Made by a program: the position numbers and the translations under genes. 64,000 nt of DNA from Pseudofabraea citricarpa. Taxonomy: Eukaryota; Ascomycota; Leotiomycetes; Helotiales; Dermateaceae. The first letter of the stretch is position 1. Each line of letters starts with the position of its first letter. The notes under the pieces were generated by a model that did no database searches, had not been told where the DNA came from, and was given only the letters and a program-made list of their open reading frames with translations. Positions 33,677 through 44,908 of the stretch are shown in pieces. The DNA lies in contig JAPWGK010000009.1 in assembly GCA_029641185.1 (NCBI GenBank), forward strand, positions 446,501 through 510,500, read 5' to 3'.

Positions 33677-36600
33677 GGATATGGATCAACAATTATCACT
33701 GCTTTCCATGATACAGAGATCCCCATTCCGTCTTCAAGTATATAGGTGTTGATTGACAGCATCTCAGTTGCTCACAAGGCTGAATGAGATCGTGGATCAG
33801 CACTAAAGCATCCCCGCCTCGTGCATCGAGTTAGAGGACGGCATTCGGGGATTTGGGCCGTGCGAGGCCAATCAACAGAAGCAATTTGGTCAAGGGAAGC
33901 TTGTTAGTGCGGGGAGAGTGGGAAATCAGGAACGCCGTGGTTGATGACTGATCAGCATGGATAGCATCAAATACGTCATGACAAGGTACATGGGTTCTGA
34001 GCCTGCACGAGTCAGACGTAACTGCTTTTGAACAGGACCTGCAGCATGTCCTGCTTGAACATGTTTGTCTATTGTCTACAGGCTTCTGGGCCCTGCCCCT
34101 TCGAACAGTTCCATGCCTAAGGCAGGGTGGACCTGAAAGGAATGGAAGCAAACATCCGCTGATATGGATATCGGAATTAAAGCGAGAATATCACCGAAGC
34201 ATCTCGCTTCCTCGCTTCTACAGTATCGAATGTGAGATACCCTTCCTTAGAGGCAACTTTGTTGGTGATACTTTGTAGAAATATTGAACTCGACCAGCCT
34301 TTGTAGGTTTGGTGCTACGCTTACTTTCCTGCTATGAATTGTTGTCACAAATATGGCGCAAAAGGTTGAAGGAATAAGGAACTGTCAATGTTCTCTCCAG
34401 CAGACTTGAAACCGGATGTGAGATGACTGGTCTTTCCTGTCCACACAATGGTACACATGTGTATTATTCGAGAGCAAAACTCCGATAGGATGAAACGCGG
34501 ACATCTTGAATAGAGGGGCTAAACACTTGACAATACTCCGCGTAACCCTTGGAAGAAAGAGAGGTAGTAGCTTTTGTGTACCTTTCATTTACTACTTTAG
34601 GAAATAAGACAAAAACCAACACAGATGACAAGGCTGCTTGCCCACAACCACTGGCCGTCAACAAGCCAGCACACTTTCGAAGCTTTGGTGATCCTTTCAA
34701 TCTGACGTAATCCGGAAATATTAAGTGGTACGAGTTGTGCCCGACAGGAGCAAAAAGGAAACCTTAAAACTCTTGTTCTGCTTTCGGCCGAAGCATGAGT
34801 AGGTAAGCAAGGGAAGGGAAGGAAAGCAAGTCAGCAAAGCACACAGAAATCCAAACCAAAATAAAACATCTTGAGCGGAGAGAGTTCCCAGCCCCTTGCG
34901 TTACGTGAAGTGGAGCGGTGAGGACAGGAACTTCCCACCTACACCACCACCGGCGTTGGTTCCTCTTCCTCTTTTTATCTTTCTTGTAACTCTTGTTCCT
35001 CGTCTGATCTCGCTGGCCTCAGCCGCGGGATTTGAAAGAGACATGGCAAAGTCAAAGTTTGTCCAATGAAAGTACATGAGGGGAGATCTTCGATACAATA
35101 TCGGAAACAGATCAGCTTCCAGGCGCCCGAGTGGTCCTTTTGCCGTCGCAATCTGAATTAAACTCTAAACGTGCCTCTCGGTACCGAAAACAAAACAGCA
35201 ATCACACGTCGTTATTCCCGCCTAACTCGAGGGAAGGCCGCCAGAATTAATCACAGGGAAACTCTGTATTCGACAGCAGGGTTGAGCAAACGCCGAACTT
35301 AGCCTTTCAACTCTATCTCTTTGAAATGCCTAATCGGGAAAGTAGGGAGACGACCATGGTGAAGAAGGACAACAGCAGGAGAGATGCGACAGGAAAGTCA
35401 GGAAAGGCAGACATCGCAGAGAGCGAAATGTGAGATGTCGACTTTGACCCGGTCTTGATTTTACGTACATATAGCACACACACCGTTTTCCATCTTTCCA
35501 GAATGTCTCAGCGAGCCAACGAATAGCAATCCCGACTCCCCGAGAAGATGGGCCAGAAAAAGAAAATCCCACCGTGCGAGCGGCTCTCCACAATCTCGCT
35601 CACTCGCTGCACGGTACAGTCAGTGTACTGATTTAAGGTTTAGCAACTTGTAACTCTAGACACTTGGATCGCCTTCACTCGTCAGCCCGCCTGGGTTTTC
35701 TCCATCCCGTCCGTTCGTGACCAGCAGCTGTGGCGCTTGTGTCCAAGAAAAGGCAAAGAGAAAGGGGATCCGAGAGTAGAGCGCCCGCTAGCTGAGTGGC
35801 AAAGCTGTTTGACACCTCTGATGTTGGCACCCGCACGAGGGCGAAAAATAGGAGAACAGATTTCTGGTTTTGTTGTTGACGGTTGAGTTGAAGGCTTGAA
35901 GCTACTCGGTTGCTCGTATAAACGTTACGAGGAGGCGAAGGTGATTAATCATGTCTTTGTAAGGAGGAAAGTTTCCCTTCCCTCCGTTCAACTTTCCCAG
36001 GCAACAAAAGCTTCTCTCTGGCAATTCTCCGGGAGAAGCATGGCCAACTTTATGCACATCATACTGCCGGTCGGCTGTACGTCTCTTAAGCTTCGGCGTG
36101 GGCTGGGCGTGAGTTATGATGTGCAACAAATTCGACCCACCCACGACACAAGTCCATCAGCCTCCCAAGCAAGAAACTTTCCCTTTTCCCGCGACACGAA
36201 GGCACACGACCAGTCTGGTGTCTTGGATGAGAAAAGTCAAAAAATGCGGCGTGCAACAAAGTCGTCCAGAGGGGCCCTCTTTACCACCTGGCTGCGAACT
36301 TTGACACACCTTACCCGCTCAGCCAGCGAAGCTATCCCAAAGAAGTCTCCCCCTTTTCTTCGTCGCTCCCACTAGGGCCTCTTGTCTTCGAAAGTCAAAA
36401 AATGCAGATGTGCAACAGACACTTCTTCCAGCCCTGCTCTTTCATATATTTAACTTGTGCAGTGTGCATCACCTTGTCGTGTACAAAACGGCTCGAGAGC
36501 TTGTTGACGTAAACTATTTTGACTCATGGTCATCCATGTGGGTGAGGATACTTGGATTTTACTATCTGGTCTTCCAGCTCGCTTCCACTTCTCTGTGCTG

Positions 36601-37927
36601 GTTAGAAATGAGCTTATTGATTCTATGACTTGTAGAAGTCACAATCCAGCTCGAGAGCAGACCCAAATCATCACGACCATGTCTAAAGTAGAAGGAGTGT
36701 CGGCTAGGTGAAGTAATACCTCCTCAACAGGGTTATGGATCTTCATGGCTATCTTCTCCATCTTAGAACGCCATTCTATAGGAGCATCGCTTCCTAGGAC
36801 ATGCTTTTCAGAAAAAAGCCACAACCACGAATCTAACACCGAAGCTGCTAGTTTTGGAGGTCAAACAAGGCTCAGTAGCGTTCACTACAATCACACACAC
36901 ATCGAAGAACTGAAAGGTTCAAGTGGTCGTATAACTCAGGAGAAGTCGATAGATAAGTACCACCACGACACCATGGCACTTTGGAACTGGAAGGTACCTA
37001 TCAGCAACAGCCAACAATACTTGGAATGCTTGTATCCTGAAAGTATTAGATAATTTTATCATCACTTGCGTTGATCTTAAGTAAGTCCAACTTTTTATGC
37101 TGAACTGCATATCCGGTTTATGAATTCCCCATGATTCTTGAAATCCCGGGATTTGTTTCGGTAGTTGTATGTTTAGCGATGCTTAACTTGCTACTTAGTA
37201 CCGTCTCAACCTGATCTTTTTGTGGCTTCTTCCTCCGGGGTTTTCGATAAAAGTCTTTCATGGTCACACAACGGCTGGCACAGAAGTAAACCACCCAGCA
37301 CCTCCAAATACTTCCAATACTCGACCTGATTAATGGAATTCAAGCTAACATTATCTCACCAAGAAAAGTTTTACCGTTCTTTTGAAGAATGTATACCTGC
37401 CCCATAGACGAGGAACTGTGGTGGCACAACAGGTTGTATGTATCACGTGCAGAAGCACTGACCTATACTCCTCTCCTTCAAATTTAGACTAATCCCATGG
37501 GGTTTAGATAAGCAGGGCGATGTCACTCGAACATTTCGATTCCTGCTGAATAGCTATCAGTTGAACAAGGTCCATTCTTCCAGCATTTGGTGAGACTTGA
37601 ACGGGACGACCTCGGTTATTGTGGCGAGGAAGAACTGCCGACAGCTGTCAGTTCGCAGCCAAGACGAATAGGGACAGTGGTCCGTTGAATCGATGCAAAC
37701 TACTTCCTATTCTCTCTCCAGCCGTTCCAAGATAGTGCTGGAGTTCGTGGGGTAGAGGGGTCTGATAGGCCGTCGTTTCGACGATCAAAGGCGTTGTGAA
37801 ACGGTCAACGAACCACCTTCCACCCACCTCGATGACGACCGATAACGCAATACCGGTATAAGAGTCTGTGCAGGACCTCAACATGTCCCCAAAATAAGAC
37901 TTTGGACGAAACACAAGCAATACATCC
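33677..37927. other. long gene-poor region
   Basis: 4.25 kb between the aldo-keto reductase and alcohol dehydrogenase starts. Many short ORFs in competing frames (for example 35896-36375) have no recognisable domain. Two isolated GATAAG sites occur near 36951 and 37508. I saw no tRNA, transposon or repeat. It may contain untranslated transcripts, which cannot be judged from sequence alone. Confidence 0.4.
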
Positions 37928-39265
37928 ATGATGACGCTCGAAACTCAGGCTGCAGACTTCCACATCCCGAGGACCTATCGTGCTGCCGTCTATGGTGAGA
38001 CCACAACCCGAAGGAATACGAAGGTAAAGGTAGTTCTCTGATGAGAGGAGCAGATACTCCGGGCAAGATCAGCACCCGCATCGAGGAGTTGGTCGTTCCA
38101 GAGCCAGGGCCGGGGGAGGTTCTGATTCGCCTGACTGTGAGTGGCAGTGTTCAGGTGAGACGGATGAGGCTGATGAGGCTGACGCAACCTCATTAAGCAC
38201 TCAGGAGTATGCCATAGTGATCTGAGTGTTATGACTGTGGGGTGGAAGACGCTACCGATGCCGCCTCCTGTAGGACAAATTGGAGGTCATGAGGGAGTTG
38301 GTGTGGTCCAGAAACTTGGGGAAGGACTCGACGCCAGCACCGTGAAATTGGGAGACCGAGTTGGGATCAAATGGGCTGCTGCCGCCTGCGGAACTTGTCT
38401 GCAATGTCGCAACGGATTTGATGGACACTGCAAGCTCAACAAGATCTCAGGGTAGCGTGTTCTCATAGTTTTGAACCGCCGTCTGACCATGGCTAATCTC
38501 GACTGTCCACTAGGTACTTTACTCCAGGAACTTTCGCTGAGTATGTCGTCGGACCTGCAAATTACGTTACGCCAATCCCCGACGGCTTGGATAGCGCTGA
38601 TGCTGCCCCAATGCTGTGTGCTGGGCTGACAAGCTACTCAGCTCTGTCGAAGTGTGGTGCAAAAGCTGGGGAATGGATTGTTGTATCAGGTGCAGGCGGA
38701 GGTCTGGGACATCTTGCTGTTCAGATTGCTACACGCGGGTTGAGCTATCGGGTTATCGGGATCGACCACGGATCCAAGGAGAGCTTGGCGAAGGATTGTG
38801 GTGCTGAAGCTTTCGTCGACATGACGAAGTACGACGACAAAAGTATCGTGGAGGAAGTCCACCGGATAACGGATGGTGTCGGTGCCGCAGCTGTGATTGT
38901 TTGTGCTGGGAGTAATGTTGCTTACCGGCAAGCATTGCCAATGCTTCAGTTTGGTGGAACTGTGGTTTGTGTCGGAATGCCGGATGGAGATCTTCAGCCT
39001 ATCTCGAATGCTTTCCCCATGACTATTTCTGTCAGGCACGCACATATCGTCGGCTCCAGTATCGGTTCGCAACGTGAAGCGATTGAGGTCCTCAACCTCG
39101 CGGCTAAAGGCGTGGTCAAGACACATTACCGCTTAGAGAAGCTGGAAAAACTTGGCGAGGTATTTCAAGAGATGGCAGACAACAAATTGGAAGGAAGAGT
39201 GTAGGTTTTCCAGAATTCAAGACAAGGAAATAGCTGACCGACATAGCGTTCTTGATTTGACGTGA
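37928..39265 (+). CDS. zinc-type alcohol dehydrogenase (MDR family)
   Basis: Five exons: 37928-37994, 38054 to about 38143-38146, about 38205-38208 to 38451, 38514-39200 and 39247-39265; about 369 residues. Seen: catalytic zinc ligands in (V/I)CHSD and GGHEGVG, a structural zinc loop C-x2-C-x2-C-x7-C (CGTCLQC..GHC), and the NAD-binding GAGGGLGHLAVQ. The fold matches fungal Adh1-type enzymes interconverting primary alcohols and aldehydes. The final exon adds only six residues. The second intron is odd: no standard GT donor joins exactly to the conserved CHSD frame (see findings). All other junctions are clean. The window gives no pathway context. A splice-damaged allele cannot be excluded. Confidence 0.82.
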
Positions 39266-41041
39266 GCGTTGCATACATATACTATGGCCTCGAAAGCCAG
39301 GTAGTCCGATGTGAATATTTTGAGGGATTTCAGAATGGGCTTTGATAACTGAGCAGCGTGACTCTATGATGACTCTATGATGACTTGCATAGATCACCGA
39401 TCTTACTGTCTTCCTAGAGGCCTCAAGCGAGGTTAACTCTCGTCTTTGCTACCATCGGCTTCATACCAGAAACAGAGAATAATAGCCGTCACTTTCGTAA
39501 CCTGCTAGGCTTTAGCCTTTAGCTTTTAGCCTTTAGCCATCTCCCACTTTCTGTAATTGGGGTCAGCTGCTCAATCTTTCAGCTGGCTTGCCTAATGTCT
39601 CTGCACCCGTGGTTTAGCCCACGATGTCCACTCTATGAAAGCGGTGGTTCCGGGAATTGACAGAAAGTTAACTTAGGGAAGAAATGAAACTCAAAACAAT
39701 CTGTTGTTCTGCTTGCGATTGGTGGGAGTGAATAGACGCGTGGACAGCACAGCCACGAAGAAGATCCCATCCGAGAAGTACGGAACAGAAGAGCAGAAAT
39801 TGCGAAAATTGAGAAAAGGAAAAAGAAGATTGAGAATTTCTTTGCCTCTTTATATGCGCCGGAGAGGAGCATTGTTGAGATTTGAAGGCTCGAAAAAGGA
39901 AGCTACAGTCAAGCTCGCAAGCACTAGCTATCTGACCAAGACCAATTCTCCACCAGCTTGTTTCTCGAAAGGGCTGGTCGTAAAAGTAAAGAGGAAGGCA
40001 AGAAGCAAGTTCATTAAATCGCAACTGTTTTGTTTCCGGATGGTCACATTGATAATAACCGCTGGCTCAATCGGTGGTCTCATGACGGAACTGGAATGTG
40101 TTTTGCTGGAAGAAGCAGCTAACATCGGTCGCTTACTCCACTCTCCAACATTAACCGGCCGCAGGTTACCAAGGAACGGCACCGACGATATTCAGCGATT
40201 TGCACGATGCCAGAAAGTAATAAGTGCAGCTCTGACAAACATCTCGACCGAGAAACTCCGGTGTCGGGCGCAAGAATGGGATCGAGAAGACCGGTGTGAG
40301 GCGCGAAAGCGAAAGAGAAAAAGAGTTGGAGAAGAGGTCAGAAGTTTCTTCGCCCTCGCTACTGTGGGCAGCATATATAACATCTGCTATATGCCCACGC
40401 GCGTGTCGCCTTACCGTAATTGCCAGCCAAGAGTGGCACCGGCGGATCCACCGCACCATCACGATCCCCCATCTCGACCTTCCTATTTGCCCATTCCAAA
40501 TACTCAGCCCTAGAACCAACTTCCAGGTACCGGTACTACTTGTTCAGCTCTGGACAAGTCCCGAGCGGGGGCGAGACTTCAGAGTCGAGAGAGGGGGGGG
40601 AAGCCGTTTGCGAGATGCGAAGATAGCGCCTGATATGGACAGATGGCCAGCTCAGCTTGGTTGGCTTTCCCCATTTTCTCCTTCCACATGCAACAATTGG
40701 TTATGTGACCTTGCATCTTGGGAGATTGCAAATCATGACCGGGCCGCTTGGTTATCAGATGGTGGAGTCTAGAATCTTGCTTTTTTGTTGCCCATCGGAG
40801 CATTATTGCATGTTTCCCCTTAGCTGCTGTGAGCTTCGAGTTCGAGAGCTGCATTTGCCGTCGCCGTTGCCATTGTCATTATTGCCCCAGTCCCCTTTTT
40901 CTCACCTCTCTGCTGCGCACCAGCGTGACGTAGCTTAATATAAATACTCGCGGGCCCAGACTTCAAAGCTAGTCTGATCACTACCCTCATCTGCTCCTTC
41001 AATAACCTTACTATCTATATCCAATCAGACTTCTTTACAAG
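39266..41041. other. intergenic, upstream of the CVNH gene
   Basis: About 1.8 kb. Holds a short repeat of TAGCCTTTAG type (39509-39537) and one long open frame (39704-40513) that I rejected. The promoter of the next gene lies at the right end. Confidence 0.45.
40926..40946 (+). promoter_or_regulatory. CRE-like site and TATA box of the CVNH gene
   Basis: TGACGTA (40926-40932), an ATF/CREB-type core, lies just before TATAAATA (40939-40946), which is about 95 bp before the ATG. This is a compact, well-spaced promoter and suggests stress-responsive bZIP control. Confidence 0.55.
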
Positions 41042-41638
41042 ATGCAGTTCTTCACTCTCTCTTCTGCTGCTCTCCTGGCTGTGCTCCCAGTGATCACGGC
41101 CCAGGGTGGCTTCTTTGAGTCCTGCGATGCTTCGACTTTCCTCTACCAGAGAAACTGGACTGGCAACTTCCCCATCAAATATACCCTTCACGGGTGGTTA
41201 TCAGGAGAGTGCCTCTCGCCGAGTGGAGAGTACACCAACTCGACACTTGATCTGAGCCAATGTCTCGGAAACAACAACGGTGACCTACAAGTAAGTGACC
41301 CGCCCATAGAGAACGTGATTTGAATATAGCCTAACGAGATATCTTAGTGGCAAGCAAAGTAAGCTTGACGGTGCTCAATGAAGATGAGAGTATCATCTTG
41401 CTAATAGCCAACACAGTGGAGCTTTCGTCAACTCGTGCGTTTGCGATATCAACACCTTCCCACAACTATGCTGCACGTGCGAGATGAACAACAGCGGCAA
41501 GAAGCCAGGCGTCTGCGTGAACCTCGGTACGTTGACTTCTCTCATGTATTGCTCTGCATCAGCTCTAATATGTGTACCTGTATAGATGAGAAGATCGCTG
41601 CGTCGAACGGCCAACTCGGCTGCCCAAATGCGTCGTAG
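41042..41638 (+). CDS. small secreted cyanovirin-N homology (CVNH) protein
   Basis: Four exons: 41042-41290, 41348-41358 (11 nt), 41417-41526 and 41586-41638; 140 residues. A clear signal peptide (about 1-20: MQFFTLSSAALL.., cut near ITA-QG) precedes a 25-residue lead and one CVNH domain. The first half shows LSGEC....STLDLSQCLGNNNGDLQWQ, then GAFVNSCVCDI; the second half shows a shorter C-rich segment, VNLDEKIAASNGQLGC. Fungal CVNH proteins are mannose-binding or orphan lectins; here the ligand is unknown. Many cysteines imply extracellular disulfides. A TATA box and CRE-like site stand just upstream. A wall-associated lectin or secreted effector role is possible, but sequence alone does not decide. 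Confidence 0.8.
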
Positions 41639-42388
41639 AGAGCGTCGCGCAGACCACCGACATTGAACGCCCCGTAACGAATACATCTCTATAGGCTGGC
41701 GAGTAACTCCGCTTGCGGAGAAAAGTTTAACTCGACGGAGCAGGATCCACTACGATGCAGCACCAGTAATCGATCGATCGCACAGGCTTGCGAGTTCGAG
41801 CGTGAGCCGAGACTGGGAGAAACGTATGATGGATCTGATTGATGCATCAAAATTTTAACCTTCGGTCGGAGTTTTTTTCTTCTTTTCTTCTTCTGATGCT
41901 GATGGATACTTTTGGCTCGATCCTATTTTTTTCTTCTGCTTCATCCATCGTCTTCTGGGGCTTCTCGTCTGTCATCTACGGTTAAATATGGTAAAAAGAG
42001 GAAGAGCACGCTCTGTTCAATCTAGAGATATATTAAATCTATCGATTCAGCTGGGGCAGATTATTTATCCACCATAGAGATATGGCTCTGGATATGGCGG
42101 ACATGCGAAGAAAAAAAACCAACCAATTTATCTCACAAGCTAAACTCTTCCTTCTTCTCTCTGTTTAGAAGAGCTGTGAGACAAAAAAAAATCCCTCTAA
42201 ACCCCATAACCCACCTTCCAACACCCCAGCAGGAAAATACTCGCAGCTACATCGATCGATTGCTTCTCATCGTCTCCCGCTCCGTTTTTATCCTCATTCC
42301 GATCATCGGCTCGGCTCGGTCGCTTAGCGGAGCTTATTTTCTTTTTGCTTTTCGTTGCGTTGGGTAATGCATGCATGCGAGGCGAGGC

Positions 42389-42468
42389 GATGTGATGTGA
42401 TGTGATGTGATGCGAAATAACCCTCTCACGCACCCCACATCTTCCTGCAGAGATGGGCCGGGAATAAG

Positions 42469-42499
<31 letters not shown>

Positions 42500-42503
42500 T
42501 GTA
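42389..42503. repeat. (GATGT)n and (ATGT)n microsatellites
   Basis: About four copies of GATGT (42389-42411) and about eight of ATGT (42471-42503). Confidence 0.9.
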
Positions 42504-42860
42504 GGCTAGGTCTTATTTCTCTCATTAGCCTATTCTTCTTGTTGAAGGTCATGGAGAGTGATGTTTTATGGTATGGTATAGCACGGCACGGCACGGCAGT
42601 TGGTTACTTGCTTACCTTACTGTACTGTACATACCTGCCCTATGCACCTGCAGGCTAGGCCCTTTCGAAAAGGCCCAGACAGAGTATTTTGAGTTTGAAA
42701 ACCTCAAGGTATCCACCCATGTTGGTTTATCCGATCCGATCATGTATAACAAACAGGTAGCATGCCCACATACATATATGCGTAACACAACATGATTAGG
42801 ATGAGGAGTTGAAGTATCAGGGAGTTGGGGGAGGAACTTGTATACGTTTTCTCTTTACCC

Positions 42861-42871
42861 ACACACACACA

Positions 42872-42922
<51 letters not shown>

Positions 42923-42923
42923 G
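42861..42923. repeat. (CA)n(CT)n(CA)n compound microsatellite
   Basis: CA run to 42875, CT run 42875-42917, then CACACA. The CT run is complementary to the AG run at 43121-43167. Confidence 0.95.
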
Positions 42924-43120
42924 TGTCTCTTGTTGCAGATATCCCAAGTAGATGGAAAACGAGGACCCTCCTGGCTGGGGGGACTGCTCAACATACCACT
43001 CCCTCGCACACCCAAAGTTCGTTGCATAAGATATGCATGCAAACATTCTTGCTGCTGGCTGGTGCAAAATCTTTATTGCTAACCAATTAACCAACCACCT
43101 GACACTTTCATTGCATATTC

Positions 43121-43133
43121 AGAGAGAGAGAGA

Positions 43134-43167
<34 letters not shown>
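43121..43167. repeat. (AG)n microsatellite
   Basis: AG tract broken once by AACC near 43133. Confidence 0.95.
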
Positions 43168-43170
<3 letters not shown>

Positions 43171-43500
43171 GAGGAAAAGATAAAACTTGCATCAGTATAA
43201 GAAAACCAATCCTCTGGTCTGGTCTCGTCTCGTCTAGCCTGATCTACCAATAGATATCACCATGTGCAGTCGCAAAAGCGATATCATGATCACGGTACGG
43301 TTCTAACTTCTTCAAAAGAAATCAAGTAAAGACGGTAGAGCAATACCGAGTCTCGAGAGACCTTACAGTTCACGACGAGAAAAGAAAGACATGTGTACAC
43401 CGATGAGTATCTCAACATACTTATTGAGCAACCACATGACAAAGAATCTAAGGACCAGCAGAAGAGAAAAGAGAAGAAAGAAAACCCGACCTTGGATAGA

Positions 43501-43532
43501 GTAAGTAAGCGAGTAAGTAAGTAAGTAAGTGA
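43501..43532. repeat. (AAGT)n microsatellite
   Basis: About seven imperfect copies of AAGT. Confidence 0.85.
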
Positions 43533-44908
43533 CTAGAAAACATACATACACATACATACATATAAAACAAGATAGGCCGACAGATTATCTATACCATAAC
43601 CCAACACAACGCAAAACGCAGCATAGCATAACATAGCATAAAACAAAACAAACCCCTCCCCCACCAAAAGAAAAAGAAAAAAAGAAAAAAAAAGGAAAAG
43701 GGTGCAGAAACAGCTAGCTACATGTGTACCTACCTATTCAGCAAACACGAAACGTAAACAAGAGATATGATAGGGGTAATTCACTCTTACTTTTCTCTCT
43801 AGCGTAGATAATTCCCACCACCTCACCTCACCTCACCTCTCTATAACATAAAACCCAAACCAGAACGAGAACCAGAACCAAAACCAGCAAGGAGAAGAAG
43901 AAAAAAGGGGGCGGGGTAGAGATTAATAGATCCCGGATTCATGAGACCCAACTCTCAAAACAAACCCTCTACGGAAAGAAAAGAGAAAGAAAGGAAGGAA
44001 GGGGAAAAGGAAAGAGTTTACACGTTCGTGCATACCTAGGTACATCTAGGCCATGTGATATACCTATAAATATAAATATATAAATGGTATACCTAAGTAT
44101 GTATATATATAAAAAAAGAAGCACCCAAGCCAATCAATCAATCAAGCCATCAATCATCCATCTCTTGAAGTCGACTGGCTACCTTTCTTCCTTCCTTCCT
44201 TGCAACCTTCCTTGCAACCAATAGCTCACACAAGAAAGACCAAAACCAAGCAGACCAAACCAAAAAAAAAAAAAAAATATAGACAAAGAAAAAGAAAACG
44301 AAAGAAAAAAAAGTGCCGACCAGATCAAACAAACGAGCAGAGAGCAGAGAGCAGAGAGCAGAGAGAGAGAAAAAGACAAAGACAAAAAAAGTAAAAAATA
44401 TATATTATCCTCCCACTCATTTCCTTCCTTCCTGCCTTCCCGTTGCCACGCTTTAAAAATCCAAACCATAAAAAAAAAAGACATGAAGAAAAAGAAGAAA
44501 AAAAGACGACGCTTGCTTGCTTGATTGAAGTTTCCAGTTTCCCTCCCTGTTCCATCATCCCGTCCCATTCCATCCCATTCATTCATTATTTCCCCGACCC
44601 TGACATGACATGACATGACGATCCCAGCAAAAAGAAAAGAGAAAATCCAACCACCACACCCCTAAATCCCATCCTGATTGTTGGAGATAGCCAGCCTACC
44701 CATACCCACACCCACACCCAACCCCACCCCCTTCATGTGTTCATTAATATAGACAAGTCCAGCTCCCTTATTAAAAAAGTCCCCCCGTCGCGTAGTTGAC
44801 ATCTGCTTGGTTATATGCAGTGCCTATTTGACCCTCTGACTCCCCGCCATTCATTACGTATTCATGTAGCAAGTCGCCGTCACCCTGACCATCTCATTCC
44901 TGATATCG

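Larger units (their letters stand above)
41639..44908. other. microsatellite-rich gene-poor region
   Basis: 3.3 kb between the CVNH gene and the 3' end of the Zn2Cys6 gene. Full of simple repeats: ATGT, GATGT, CACGG, CA/CT, AG, AAGT, plus A-rich DNA at 43.6-44.6 kb. No ORF with domain character. Part is probably the 3' UTR of the Zn2Cys6 gene. Confidence 0.5.

Noticed and set aside
35790..35850. A-box-like sequence (TAGCTGAGTGGCAA) suggesting a tRNA
   Set aside because: No matching B box (GGTTCGAATCC-like) downstream and no cloverleaf can be drawn.
39704..40513. 810-bp open frame on the plus strand
   Set aside because: It begins at a TTG; the first ATG is about 150 bases inside. Composition is low-complexity Lys/Arg, no domain, no splice partner; it probably arises by chance between genes.
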